NCBI RefSeq assembly: GCF_009834915.1
Contig: NZ_WVHS01000001.1
Span: forward strand, 1,426,001 to 1,490,000
DNA length: 64,000 bases
Direction of reading: 5' to 3'
Origin: Hufsiella ginkgonis
GTDB taxonomy: Bacteria; Bacteroidota; Bacteroidia; Sphingobacteriales; Sphingobacteriaceae
How positions within the stretch are numbered: the stretch's first letter is position 1; every line of letters starts with the position of its first letter. Below, piece by piece: positions 15,311 through 24,398 of this stretch. The position numbers were made by a program, and so were the translations under genes. The notes below the pieces were generated by a model. That model was not told the DNA's origin, did not search any database, and was given only the letters and a program-made list of their open reading frames with translations.

Positions 15311-17349
15311 ACCCTCACCCTATCCTTCTCCTCCCGGTACATTTTATCACCCGGCTTAACGCCGAATGCCTTGTAAAATTCGGACATGTTGGAGAGGGGG
15401 CCGTTTACGCGGTACATCTCCGGCGAGTGCGGATCCTGGCTGATGCGCATACGCATCAGCTCGTCGCGGTTTTTAATGCGCCACACCTGTGCGAACGAGA
15501 GGAAGAAGCGCTGATCGGGCGTGAAGCCGTCGATTTTAGCGCTGCTTTTACCCTGCTCGGTATTCTTAAAGGCCTGGTAGGCGATGGCCAGGCCCCCAAT
15601 ATCCGCGAGGTTTTCGCCTAAGGTGAGGCTGCCATTTACGTGGAGGGTCTTCAGCACCTCGTATTTATTGTATTGGTCGGTCACTACCTGGGCTTTTTGG
15701 GTGAACTTGGTGGCATCTTCTTTTGTCCACCAGTCGCGCAGGTTCCCGTCCTTATCGTATTGCCGGCCCTGGTCATCAAAGCCATGGGTCATTTCGTGAC
15801 CGATCACCGCGCCGATCGCCCCGTAGTTCACCGCATCGTCTGCGTTAAAGTCGAAGAAGGGGAACTGCAGGATCCCGGCCGGGAATACGATCTCGTTAAA
15901 GCTCGGGTTATAATAGGCGTTTACGGTTGGCGGGGTCATTCCCCATTCGTTTTTGTCTACCGTCTTGCCGAGTTTGCCGGTCATTTCCGCGTAGTTGTGA
16001 CGGGAAACCGATTGCATATTTTCGTAATACTTGTCGCGGCTGATCTCTACATCGTCGTATTTCTTCCACTTGTCGGGGTAACCGATCTTTTTGGTAAAGG
16101 CATTAAGTTTTTCGAGGGCGCGTTCCTTGGTTTCGGCGCTCATCCAGTCGAGGCCCTCAATGCGCTGGCGGTACACCTCCTGTAAGTTGTCCACCAGCTT
16201 TAGCATACGCGCTTTTGCATCGGCAGGGAAGTACTTCTCTACAAAAACCTGGCCCAGCAGCTCGCCGAGGCTGCCGTCTACCTTGTCTACCATTTGTTTC
16301 CAGCGTTCCTGCGGCTGTTTCTGGCCGTTCAGCACCTTACCGAAAAAGGCGAACCGCGCATCGCGGAAAGGCTGGCTCAGGTACGGCGCAGCGCTGTTGA
16401 GCGCTTCGAAACGAAGTTTGCTCTTCCACACTTCCAGCGGTTGCGAACGGATCAGTTTATCCAGCGCGATATAATACTTCGGCTGGCTAACCAATACGGT
16501 ATCTGTTTTAACGTCGAGCTTCTTAAATACATTAACGAGGTTCAAACCGGGCACCTGGCGGCTAAATTCGGCGAACGAAAGCTTGTTGTAGTTTTTTACA
16601 GGGTCGCGCAGTTCTACCGGGGTGAGGTGCGAGCCGGCGATCTGGGTTTCCAGCTTTAAAATGGCATCGGCCTGGGTAGCGGCTACGGTCGGATTGCTGC
16701 CGGTTAACGTGAAAAGCTTTACGATGTAGTTCACATATTCGGCGCGGACCTTTTTAGAGGCAGAGTCCTGTTCGAAATAATATTCCCGGTTGGGCAATCC
16801 CAGCCCCCCCTGGGTAAAGTTGATGGCGTTTTTAGTACTGATGCGATCGTCGGGGCCCACGTAAAAATCGAAAAGAAAGCCGTCGCCGTCCTTAAAGCTC
16901 GCTGCCGCGAAATCAACCAGCTCGTCGGCGCTCTTTATGGCGTCGATCTTTTCCAGCAGGGGTTTTACCGGGTCATAATTACGTTTATCGATAGCAGCTG
17001 TGTCCATGCCGCTGGTATAGAGGTCGCCGATCTTTTGCTCGTTGCTGCCTGCTGCCTGCCCGGCCGAGGAAAGTTCGTCGAGGATCTTGCGCAAATGCTT
17101 CTGGTTGTCTTCTTCCAGTACATAAAAGGATCCCCATCCGCTTTGCGATGCCGGGATCTCTGTGTTTTTTAGCCAGGAACCGCTGGCGTACCGGAAGAAG
17201 TTCTCGCCGGGGGAAACGGTGGTATCCATCCCGGTTTTGTCGAAGAAGACGGTTCGTGCTGGTTCCCCGGACGACGAATTGCTGCCGTTTTTACAACTGA
17301 TAGCTAATGCCAGGGAGAGGGCTAAGAGGATGATGTTTGAAAGTTTCAT
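15304..17349 (-). CDS. M13 family (neprilysin-like) metallopeptidase, lipoprotein
   Basis: A 681-residue zinc endopeptidase. The start MKLSNIILLALSLA was chosen because it gives a lipoprotein signal peptide with lipobox LAISC. Upstream codons come from a repeat-rich gap. The zinc site is HEMTH (H518, E519, H522) with third ligand E579 in GENLADIGGLA. The N-terminal Peptidase_M13_N domain covers about 45-430. It probably sits on the periplasmic or outer face and degrades peptides. It overlaps pnuC at its 3' end. Confidence 0.95.
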   Translation of the reverse strand: MKLSNIILLALSLALAISCKNGSNSSSGEPARTVFFDKTGMDTTVSPGENFFRYASGSWLKNTEIPASQSGWGSFYVLEEDNQKHLRKILDELSSAGQAAGSNEQKIGDLYTSGMDTAAIDKRNYDPVKPLLEKIDAIKSADELVDFAAASFKDGDGFLFDFYVGPDDRISTKNAINFTQGGLGLPNREYYFEQDSASKKVRAEYVNYIVKLFTLTGSNPTVAATQADAILKLETQIAGSHLTPVELRDPVKNYNKLSFAEFSRQVPGLNLVNVFKKLDVKTDTVLVSQPKYYIALDKLIRSQPLEVWKSKLRFEALNSAAPYLSQPFRDARFAFFGKVLNGQKQPQERWKQMVDKVDGSLGELLGQVFVEKYFPADAKARMLKLVDNLQEVYRQRIEGLDWMSAETKERALEKLNAFTKKIGYPDKWKKYDDVEISRDKYYENMQSVSRHNYAEMTGKLGKTVDKNEWGMTPPTVNAYYNPSFNEIVFPAGILQFPFFDFNADDAVNYGAIGAVIGHEMTHGFDDQGRQYDKDGNLRDWWTKEDATKFTQKAQVVTDQYNKYEVLKTLHVNGSLTLGENLADIGGLAIAYQAFKNTEQGKSSAKIDGFTPDQRFFLSFAQVWRIKNRDELMRMRISQDPHSPEMYRVNGPLSNMSEFYKAFGVKPGDKMYREEKDRVRVW

Positions 17350-17382
17350 ATCGATTTGAGTTGTGGTAAATGTCAGATTTTT

Positions 17383-17470
17383 AACGTAAAGGGCGCAAAG
17401 AGTTTTCGCAAGGCCACAAGTATTTCTTAGCGTACTTAGCGCGGATCTTAGCGCCTCTTGCGTACCTGAT
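17383..17470. repeat. GCGCTAAG/CTTTGCG-type intergenic repeat
   Basis: On the minus strand the gap reads as a chain of ACGCAAG, GGCGCTAAG, CGCGCTAAG and ACGCTAAG units, then CTTTGCGCC. This is a low-complexity pattern of related short units. It lies between the helicase stop and the M13 start. A shorter related piece is at about 3569-3600. Confidence 0.6.
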
Positions 17471-17479
17471 CGCCGGCCA

Positions 17480-19948
17480 TTAATCCCACCGTTCATATTT
17501 TAACGCCATTTTGGCCACGCGTTCCTCCAGCGTTTCCGTGGTCATTTTTTCGCGCAGCCTGTCAACCATGATGGGGAAGGCAAATGGGGTAGGCCGCTCG
17601 CATTCGGTGATCACGATCTTCAGCGTGTTGATCCGCCTCAGCGCTTCCCGCAGCCTGAACTCCTCCAGCTGGAACTGCAGCGCCTCGTTGTATGCCTGCC
17701 TTACCAGCACGTTGTCGCTTTCATATTCGCTGAACACGTCGAACAGCAGCGAGGTCGAGGCCTGTAAATGCCTGCTTTTCATTTCCTTGCCGGGAAACCC
17801 CGTAAATACCAGTCCCGCTATGTGGGCGATATCCCTGAACCGGCGCCGCGCGAGCTCGATCGCGTTCAGGCTTTGCTGGATGTCTTCGATCAGGTTTTCA
17901 GTGGAGAACAGGTCTCCCCTGATGGCTTCTTCGAGGGGGATCTCGTCGTCGGTAAGGAGTTCGAAACCGTAGTCATTCATCGCGATCGAGAAGGTAGCCG
18001 GTTTGATCTTCCCGATGCGGTAGGCAAAAAGGGAGCCCATGCCTTCGTGTACCAGTCTCCCGTCGAAGGGGTAGAAGAATACGTGATGCCCGTCGCGCGA
18101 GGTAAATTTTTCGACCAGGAATTCGTTGCGCAAAGGTAGGTGTGAAAGCTCGGCCTGCAGGTTAAATAAAGGGCGCAGCGTGGTTACCTCGATATCTTCT
18201 TCCAAACCTAGCGCAACCTCGTCAAGCTTTTCGCGAAACATGGCAGATAACTGCGACGATAATGGCATACGCCCGCCCTGCCAGCTGGGGATCCTGCCTT
18301 TTTGCTTGGGCGATTTACGTACAAAAGCGGTCATGTCTTTCACCTTCACCAATTCGAGGCTTCTGCCGGCGAACCAGAAATTGTCGCCCACCTTCAGGCT
18401 GGAGATAAATCCTTCCTCGATAGAGCCGAGGTAGCCGCCCGAGAGGAACCTGATCCGGATGTTCACGTCGCTTACGATGGTTCCCATGGTAAGCCGGTGA
18501 CGCATGGCCACACGCCGGCTATTTACCTTGTAAATGCCGTTTTCCACCTCCACTTTCAGGTATTCATCGTAAGCGGAAAGCGTTTTTCCGCCTTTGGTAA
18601 TGAAGTCGAGTACCTGGTTATAGTCTTTTAGTTCCAGGTCGGCGAAGGCGAAGGTTTTCTTTACTTCCCCGAAGATCTCCGCGGGGCGGAAGCCGTCGGA
18701 AACGGCGAGGGTAACCAGGTATTGCATCAGCACGTCCATGGCGAGCAGTATGGGGTCGCGGCTCTCGAAAATTTCGCGTTTGATGGCTTCTTTTAACGCA
18801 GCGCCTTCCAGCAGCTCCATGGAGTGGGTAGGTACAAACCACGCCCTCGAGGTAGCGCCGGGGTGGTGCCCGCTGCGGCCTGCCCGCTGCATAAACCGGG
18901 AAACGCCTTTGGGACTGCCGATCTGGATCACGGTATCTACCGGTCTGAAGTCGACGCCCAGGTCGAGACTTGAGGTGCATACTACCACTTTAAGCGCTTC
19001 GGCATGCAGGGCCTCTTCTACCCAGTTGCGTAGGTGATTGTCGAGCGAACCGTGATGCATGGCCATCACGCCCGCGTATTCCGGGTATTTATCCAGGATG
19101 GCCTGGTACCAGATCTCTGATTGGGAGCGGGTATTGGTGAAGATCAGCGTGGTACGGCTTCGTGCAACGATCTCCATTACCTGCGGCAGCAGCTTAATGC
19201 CAAGGTGACCGGCCCAGGAGAATTGCTCGATATCGGGCGGAATGACCGATTCGATCACCAGTTTTTTGTCTATATGCGCGCGGATCAGCTTCACCTTCCC
19301 AGGAGGTGCATCGGAGCCAAGAAGTACTTCGGCGGCTTGTTCGAGGTTGCCGATGGTGGCGCTGATCCCCCAGATCCGCAGGTTGGAGCTGGCAGGGTCT
19401 TTCAGCGCTTTTACGCGCGAAAGGCCCAATTCGAGCTGTACGCCGCGTTTGGTGCCGAGCAGCTCGTGCCACTCGTCGGCCACGATGACCTGTAGTTTGC
19501 CGAACAGCTTAGGATATTCCTTTTGTGCCAGCATCAGGTGCAGGCTTTCGGGCGTGGTAAGCAGTACCTCGGTAAGCTTCTTTTTGAGGGCCTGCTTCTC
19601 TTTAGCGGGCGTATCGCCGGTTCGGGTGGCAATTTTCCAGGGGAGACCGAGGTCGTCGGCCACAGACTGCATCGCTTTGCGAATGTCGTTGGTAAGCGCA
19701 CGCAGCGGGGTGATCCACAGCATCAGCAAGCCATTGTCTTCGCGGGTCTGGTACGTATCGGGATACCTGTCAATGTAGTCGGCCAGGAAAGGAAGGAACA
19801 GGGCAAAGGTTTTCCCGCTCCCGGTAGGTGCGTTTAACAGGCCGGAGTAACCCGCTAAAAAAGCAATTTCCATCTCTTTTTGAAATGGAAACTGCTCCCA
19901 GCGCCTGGTTTCGAACCACGCGGAAATGATCTGCTGACCCCTGGTCAC
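17480..19948 (-). CDS. Lhr-type DEXH helicase (ligase-associated DNA damage response family)
   Basis: An 822-residue superfamily 2 helicase. Walker A is APTGSGKT (40-47), motif II is DEWH (158-161), and motif VI is MQRAGRSGHHPG. A winged-helix and Lhr-core C-terminal region follows. Length and motifs match the bacterial ligase-associated DEXH helicase that usually sits with an exonuclease, an ATP-dependent ligase and a phosphoesterase. None of these partners is adjacent here. The porin gene ends 2 bp upstream of its start. The likely role is DNA repair in the cytoplasm. Confidence 0.92.
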   Translation of the reverse strand: MTRGQQIISAWFETRRWEQFPFQKEMEIAFLAGYSGLLNAPTGSGKTFALFLPFLADYIDRYPDTYQTREDNGLLMLWITPLRALTNDIRKAMQSVADDLGLPWKIATRTGDTPAKEKQALKKKLTEVLLTTPESLHLMLAQKEYPKLFGKLQVIVADEWHELLGTKRGVQLELGLSRVKALKDPASSNLRIWGISATIGNLEQAAEVLLGSDAPPGKVKLIRAHIDKKLVIESVIPPDIEQFSWAGHLGIKLLPQVMEIVARSRTTLIFTNTRSQSEIWYQAILDKYPEYAGVMAMHHGSLDNHLRNWVEEALHAEALKVVVCTSSLDLGVDFRPVDTVIQIGSPKGVSRFMQRAGRSGHHPGATSRAWFVPTHSMELLEGAALKEAIKREIFESRDPILLAMDVLMQYLVTLAVSDGFRPAEIFGEVKKTFAFADLELKDYNQVLDFITKGGKTLSAYDEYLKVEVENGIYKVNSRRVAMRHRLTMGTIVSDVNIRIRFLSGGYLGSIEEGFISSLKVGDNFWFAGRSLELVKVKDMTAFVRKSPKQKGRIPSWQGGRMPLSSQLSAMFREKLDEVALGLEEDIEVTTLRPLFNLQAELSHLPLRNEFLVEKFTSRDGHHVFFYPFDGRLVHEGMGSLFAYRIGKIKPATFSIAMNDYGFELLTDDEIPLEEAIRGDLFSTENLIEDIQQSLNAIELARRRFRDIAHIAGLVFTGFPGKEMKSRHLQASTSLLFDVFSEYESDNVLVRQAYNEALQFQLEEFRLREALRRINTLKIVITECERPTPFAFPIMVDRLREKMTTETLEERVAKMALKYERWD

Positions 19949-19950
19949 AT

Positions 19951-20541
19951 CTACAGGATCTTATAGCCCAGGCTGATATGCCACAAGTTTGATTTTTGTT
20001 CGTACTGGTCGCTCTTGTTCAGGTTGCTCACACCCACCTCGTAGCGTACATCGAACGTAAGTTTCGAAATATCGATCCCTGCGCCGCCCTGTACGCCCCA
20101 GGCATTGTCTTTATAATCGCGGAAATTCTTTACATTCTGTGAAGCGGTAGCGACCGGCTCATCCTTATTCACTACGAAAGAAATGATCGGCCCTGCCATA
20201 AAACGTACGTTTACCGGTCCTACCCCTACCTTGCTTCCAAGCAGGATGGGCAGATCCAGCGTGGTAAAGCTGATCTTTTCGTCGCCGGTAACTACGCCGG
20301 AGGCGCTGGGGAATTTACCACCCTTGGAGCCAAGATAGAGCTCTGGCTGCAGGTAAACGCCTGCCGCACCTACCCGGGCAAAAACACCCACCTGGTAACC
20401 GAGACGATTTTCTTCCTCGGCGAGGTCGCTTTTCAGCTCTGCAATGTTCAGCCCGGCCTTTAGACCGAAGTTAAACGATTGTGCGAACGAAGCCGTCCCC
20501 GCGACGAGGAATAAGGCGCTGAATAAAATGATCTTTTTCAT
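19951..20541 (-). CDS. Outer membrane beta-barrel (porin family) protein
   Basis: A 196-residue secreted protein. The signal peptide is about residues 1-20 (ending AGTASFAQ). Alternating hydrophobic strands follow, for example SFNFGLKAGLNIAELKSD, AGVYLQPELYLGSKG and LTFDVRYEVGVSNL, ending in LWHISLGYKIL with a C-terminal aromatic/hydrophobic strand. This is the PorT/OMP_b-brl_2 type of eight-stranded barrel common in Bacteroidota. It is likely cotranscribed with the helicase 2 bp downstream. The ligand is unknown. Confidence 0.9.
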   Translation of the reverse strand: MKKIILFSALFLVAGTASFAQSFNFGLKAGLNIAELKSDLAEEENRLGYQVGVFARVGAAGVYLQPELYLGSKGGKFPSASGVVTGDEKISFTTLDLPILLGSKVGVGPVNVRFMAGPIISFVVNKDEPVATASQNVKNFRDYKDNAWGVQGGAGIDISKLTFDVRYEVGVSNLNKSDQYEQKSNLWHISLGYKIL

Positions 20542-20644
20542 GATTCTTAGTTTAGTAATAATGGTTGAAGGTATATAACCGATCAGATCCGAAAATGTTG
20601 TTCAGGCGATTTAATCGGCATTGCAAAGAAAAGCCTTTAATTGT

Positions 20645-20652
20645 TACTTTTG
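20645..20652 (+). promoter_or_regulatory. Bacteroidota -7 element for the CsbD-like gene
   Basis: TACTTTTG fits TAnnTTTG exactly. ATTG at 20620-20623 is a candidate -33 element at 21-nt spacing. The start codon at 20668 follows 15 nt later. Confidence 0.6.
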
Positions 20653-20667
20653 TCGCAAATAAATTGT

Positions 20668-20883
20668 ATGTCAGAACTCAGTATCAGCGCCGCAGACTGG
20701 AATCGCCTGAAGTTGAAAGTACAGCGCAAATATAATCACCTTACCGAGGAAGACCTTTCTTTCGAACCCGGGCAAGAGGAAAAACTCATCAGCCACCTGA
20801 TGCAGCGCATAAAACGAAACCGCGAATACGTTGTTTTTACCTTGAAAAAAGGGCTGGCTAACATCGGGACGAACCGGTTGTAG
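20668..20883 (+). CDS. CsbD-like small stress protein
   Basis: A 71-residue protein starting MSELSISAADWNRLKLKVQ. It shows the WNRLKLKVQRKYNHLTEEDLSFEPGQEEKLISHLMQRI pattern of CsbD/YjbJ-like proteins (W-x-K...LTEEDL...G..E.L...L). These are abundant, hydrophilic, often stress-induced and of unclear function. An upstream in-frame TTG would add nine residues overlapping the -7 element, so the internal ATG is preferred. The C-terminus differs from typical members. Confidence 0.7.
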   Translation: MSELSISAADWNRLKLKVQRKYNHLTEEDLSFEPGQEEKLISHLMQRIKRNREYVVFTLKKGLANIGTNRL

Positions 20884-20891
20884 TCATAGTA

Positions 20892-21081
20892 GCCAGTGAT
20901 CAGTTGCCGGTGATCAGTTCCATAGGTAAGCTAAGCGGTTGACTGTCACAATAATGAAAGCTGCGCTCTCATCATAAAACACTATTTTAGGCGTTAAGTA
21001 AAACTGGTGCCCGGAAACTGATCGCCGATAAACGATGTAAGCGCTAAGCAGGAACTGATCACCTACAACTGATTACTGAAA
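20892..21081. repeat. CTGA-type dispersed repeat clusters
   Basis: Clusters at 20892-20920, 21014-21026 and 21051-21081 (AACTGATYAC-type units) fill much of the gap between the CsbD-like and S41 genes. The last cluster ends next to the S41 start codon. Confidence 0.65.
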
Positions 21082-21084
21082 CTC

Positions 21085-22791
21085 ATGAAAACATTCACCT
21101 TAAAAAGGATCGTCCTCGGCACCTGCCTGGTAGCGGGCATCGGTTCATTTGCTTTCCGCGAAGACCTGTTCCTGGTATCCAAGAACCTGGAGATCTTTGC
21201 CTCGGTTTACAAGGAGCTGAACATTAACTATGTAGACGATATTAACCCGGCCGCCGCCATGAAAACCGGTATTGATGCCATGCTGGACGAGCTGGACCCA
21301 TATACTGAGTTCGTGCAGGAATCAGATATCGAGGATTATCGCATGAAATACGTGAGTACGCAGTACGGCGGCATCGGTGCAACGGTGGCTAACCGCGATG
21401 GGAAGGTGATCATTACCGATCCGTACGAGGGTTTTCCTGCGCAGAAGGCGGACGTAAGGGCCGGCGACGAGATCATCCAGATCAACGGCATCCCGATGAA
21501 AGGCAAGAACGGCGACCAGGTGAGCTCGCTGCTGAAAGGCTCGAAAAGCACGAATATCAAGTTGCTGATCAACCGCCCGGGCGAGCCGAAGCCCATCGAA
21601 AAGAATTTACTGCGTGAGGAGATCACGCAGCTGAACGTTCCTTATTCAGGAATGCTGGCCAATAATATCGGGTACATCAAACTCGACAAGTTTCTAGAGA
21701 ACTCCGCGCAGGAAGTAAAAGACGCTTTTTTAAAGATCAAAAAGAACAATCCTTCCGGGATGGTGCTCGACCTTCGCAATAACGGCGGAGGTATCGTACA
21801 GGAAGCCCTTAAGATCGTAAACCTTTTCGTGGGCCGCGACGTGCTGGTGGTAACTCAAAAAGGCAGGAATGCAGAGAAAACGATCGCTTACCGTACAGTC
21901 GCCGAGGCTATTGACGCCGAGATCCCGCTGATCGTTCTGGTGAACAGCCGCGCCGCATCGGCATCCGAGATCGTGGCGGGCTCGCTGCAGGACCTGGACA
22001 GGGCGGTGATCATCGGCCAGCGAAGCTTCGGCAAGGGCCTGGTGCAGCAAACCTTTAACCTGCCTTACAACAGCCTGGTAAAAGTAACGGTGGCTAAGTA
22101 CTATACGCCTTCTGGCAGGTGTATCCAGGCGCTTGATTATACACACCGCACGGCGGAAGGCAACGTAGAAAAAGTGGCCGACTCGCTGATCACCGAATAT
22201 AAGACACGCATCGGCAGGTCGGTATATGATGGCAGCGGGATCTTCCCGGACATGTTCATCAAGCCCATCAAATATAGCCTGATCACGCAAACGCTGGTGA
22301 ATAAGAACCTCATTTTCGATTACGCTACAAAATACCGCAGCACCAAACCCACCATCGCCGACGCAAAAACTTTCAGCTTATCGGATGCCGATTACGCGGA
22401 TTTTGTAAGCTACTTATCCGATAAGGATTACAACTATAAAACAGCCTCAGAGCGGGTTATGGACATCTTAAAGGCAGAGGCCGAAAAGGAAAAGAAACTT
22501 GCCGAGATCAAACCGGAGTACGATGCCCTGAAAAATAAAGTATCATACAGCAAGAAGAACGACCTTACCCAGTTCAAGACAGAGATTAAGAGAATGCTGG
22601 AAGGCGAAATCGTAAGTCGTTACTACTTCCAGAAGGGACGCACAGAATACAACTTCCGCGAAGACGAGGACCTGAATGCGGCCATCAAACTGATCGGTAA
22701 CAAAACGACCCTGGCCTCCATCCTGAAAGGCGAGGGAACGTATAAAACGATCGGAAAGCCGGGAGAGGACTTTTCGGCAAACTCTAACTGA
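21085..22791 (+). CDS. S41 family carboxyl-terminal processing peptidase
   Basis: A 568-residue periplasmic protease. The N-terminal hydrophobic anchor is at about 7-24. A PDZ domain follows at about 85-165 (GIGATVANRDGK...GDEIIQINGIPM). The catalytic domain has nucleophile S292 in RAASASE and general base K317 in GKGLVQQ, 25 residues apart as in CtpA. A C-terminal helical region follows. It cleaves the C-terminal tails of exported proteins. The gene is followed by a hairpin and an unknown gene on the same strand. Confidence 0.95.
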   Translation: MKTFTLKRIVLGTCLVAGIGSFAFREDLFLVSKNLEIFASVYKELNINYVDDINPAAAMKTGIDAMLDELDPYTEFVQESDIEDYRMKYVSTQYGGIGATVANRDGKVIITDPYEGFPAQKADVRAGDEIIQINGIPMKGKNGDQVSSLLKGSKSTNIKLLINRPGEPKPIEKNLLREEITQLNVPYSGMLANNIGYIKLDKFLENSAQEVKDAFLKIKKNNPSGMVLDLRNNGGGIVQEALKIVNLFVGRDVLVVTQKGRNAEKTIAYRTVAEAIDAEIPLIVLVNSRAASASEIVAGSLQDLDRAVIIGQRSFGKGLVQQTFNLPYNSLVKVTVAKYYTPSGRCIQALDYTHRTAEGNVEKVADSLITEYKTRIGRSVYDGSGIFPDMFIKPIKYSLITQTLVNKNLIFDYATKYRSTKPTIADAKTFSLSDADYADFVSYLSDKDYNYKTASERVMDILKAEAEKEKKLAEIKPEYDALKNKVSYSKKNDLTQFKTEIKRMLEGEIVSRYYFQKGRTEYNFREDEDLNAAIKLIGNKTTLASILKGEGTYKTIGKPGEDFSANSN

Positions 22792-22809
22792 TAATCTGTA
22801 CTATCAAAG

Positions 22810-22831
22810 CGTTATACGTTATCGTATAACG
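22810..22831 (+). other. Hairpin-forming inverted repeat
   Basis: A perfect 9-bp stem (CGTTATACG with CGTATAACG) has a 4-nt TTAT loop, in the 49-bp gap between the S41 gene and the next gene. No T-tract follows, so it is more likely a processing or stability element, or a relic of the ACGT-type repeats, than a terminator. Confidence 0.55.
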
Positions 22832-22840
22832 TAAACCCAT

Positions 22841-23803
22841 ATGCCCTACAATCCCTTCCCGCGCCTCGATTTTAACGACCGTACCTGTTTTCTTTCCGGC
22901 GACACTTCAGATATTACGCGTTTAACGGTGTTCCCGCAATGGATCCTGGATGCTTACCAGTTAACCGGTAAGCCTTTTAAGCTGCTGGACGAGAGCATGG
23001 TTACGTACGATGGTATTTCCGTGCCTTGTTCGCCCGGCACGCTGCTCTCTTTAACCGCGCTGGAGAACCGGATCGAAGATGCGTTTAACGGCGGGTACGG
23101 GCAGGTGAAGGAGCTTTCGCAGGAGGAGCTTTTCCACTGGATCGGCAAGATGGTGTACGGGATCATGTACCACGAGATCCGTACCGGTATGCGGCAGCAG
23201 GCGATGATGGGCGAGCGGATGAACTTTTCGCAATCGCTGGTACATAAGTTCAGCCACTTCCTGCTGATGCTTCAATCGGTAATCCAGCCGGTGGTGTTTG
23301 AAGGGGTACTGCCGTGGACGGTCCTGGTTTTCCCGGTAGAGAATGAGCCGGCTGCGTTTAATTACCGCGACGAGATCAACACGCTTACCTTCTCACTGAG
23401 CATGAAAAACTTCGGGATCATCGCTTGCCTGCAGGATAATGGCGCAAATGCGGCCTACCACGAAGAGATCCTGCAAAAGGTAGCCGGCCAAACCCTGCAG
23501 CCGATCCAGTTCGAGGAGCTTTGTGCACGTTTCTTTTATTCATCGTACCTCTTTAACCGGCTGCCGGAATATACGGTATTAACCATGCCTGAAGCCACTT
23601 ACGTGGAGGCGATGCCGTTACGGGGGATCAGTAATAAGCCCTTATTTGATGCCTGGCAGGTGAAGGTTTACGGGCAGGTGCTCGAAAACTTCTGGAAGCC
23701 ATGGGGCTATTTGCTGCTGGAAATCATAAAAGATCCCGAACACCCCATGAGTTTCCTGCTGGATGAGTATGGGGATTTCAGGAGGTCAGGCCTACCTCGT
23801 TAA
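22841..23803 (+). CDS. Conserved hypothetical protein
   Basis: A 320-residue soluble protein that I cannot assign to a characterised family. It has no signal peptide or membrane helix. Single cysteines C16 (RTCFLSGD) and C63 (SVPCSPG) near the N-terminus lie where a zinc-binding CxxC pair could have been, but the partner cysteines are absent. The central part (MNFSQSLVHKFSHFLLMLQSVIQPVVFE...PWTVLVFPV) and INTLTFSLSMKNFGIIACLQDNG look conserved in style. It may be in an operon with the S41 protease. Its last 26 bp overlap the convergent rhomboid gene. Confidence 0.7.
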   Translation: MPYNPFPRLDFNDRTCFLSGDTSDITRLTVFPQWILDAYQLTGKPFKLLDESMVTYDGISVPCSPGTLLSLTALENRIEDAFNGGYGQVKELSQEELFHWIGKMVYGIMYHEIRTGMRQQAMMGERMNFSQSLVHKFSHFLLMLQSVIQPVVFEGVLPWTVLVFPVENEPAAFNYRDEINTLTFSLSMKNFGIIACLQDNGANAAYHEEILQKVAGQTLQPIQFEELCARFFYSSYLFNRLPEYTVLTMPEATYVEAMPLRGISNKPLFDAWQVKVYGQVLENFWKPWGYLLLEIIKDPEHPMSFLLDEYGDFRRSGLPR

Positions 23804-24392
23804 GGAAATGCGGCACCACGCCCGGCTGGAACATGATGGTGATGATGATCCCTGCAACGGCGCCGTAAAAGTGCGCGTCATGATTGATGCGGCTTTCTTT
23901 ATTGGCGGCGTAGGCGCTGTACACCAGGTATAAGGGACCGAATATATAGCCGGGGATGTTGATTCCCGGCAGGAATATGAGCCCGATCCCTGTTTTGGGC
24001 GCGAAGAGAATATAGCTGAAGATCACTGCCGATACCGCTCCCGAAGCTCCCAGGCTGTTGTAGCCGTAATTATCCTTATGTTTTACGATGGTGCCGATAT
24101 CGCTTAACGCGAGGCTGGCTATATATAGAGCGCCGAACTGCCAGTGGCCCAGCTCCAGCTCCAGCGGGAATGCAAATGTAAAAGCGATCATGTTAAACAC
24201 CAGGTGCATCATGTCCAGGTGGATAAGCCCGCTGGTAATGATCGAGTAAACGCGTTCATTCCGGCTTACCGAATACGGGTTAAGCATGAATTTATGGTAG
24301 ATCTCATCGTTGTAGAAGGCATACAGGCTGGTGGCGATGGTAACCAGGAAAATAAAGGAAGCGACCGGTGTTTCGGTAAGGTATTGTTCCAT
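23778..24392 (-). CDS. Rhomboid family intramembrane serine protease
   Basis: A 204-residue membrane protein with six hydrophobic helices. Catalytic residues are S117 in GASGAV and H174 in HDAHFYGAVAG. The conserved HxxxN of the second helix appears as HLVFNMIAF. It cleaves transmembrane substrates within the inner membrane; the substrate is unknown. It lies 6 bp downstream of the M14 peptidase gene on the same strand and overlaps the convergent unknown gene by 26 bp. Confidence 0.92.
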   Translation of the reverse strand: MEQYLTETPVASFIFLVTIATSLYAFYNDEIYHKFMLNPYSVSRNERVYSIITSGLIHLDMMHLVFNMIAFTFAFPLELELGHWQFGALYIASLALSDIGTIVKHKDNYGYNSLGASGAVSAVIFSYILFAPKTGIGLIFLPGINIPGYIFGPLYLVYSAYAANKESRINHDAHFYGAVAGIIITIMFQPGVVPHFLNEVGLTS

Positions 24393-24398
24393 TGCAGG

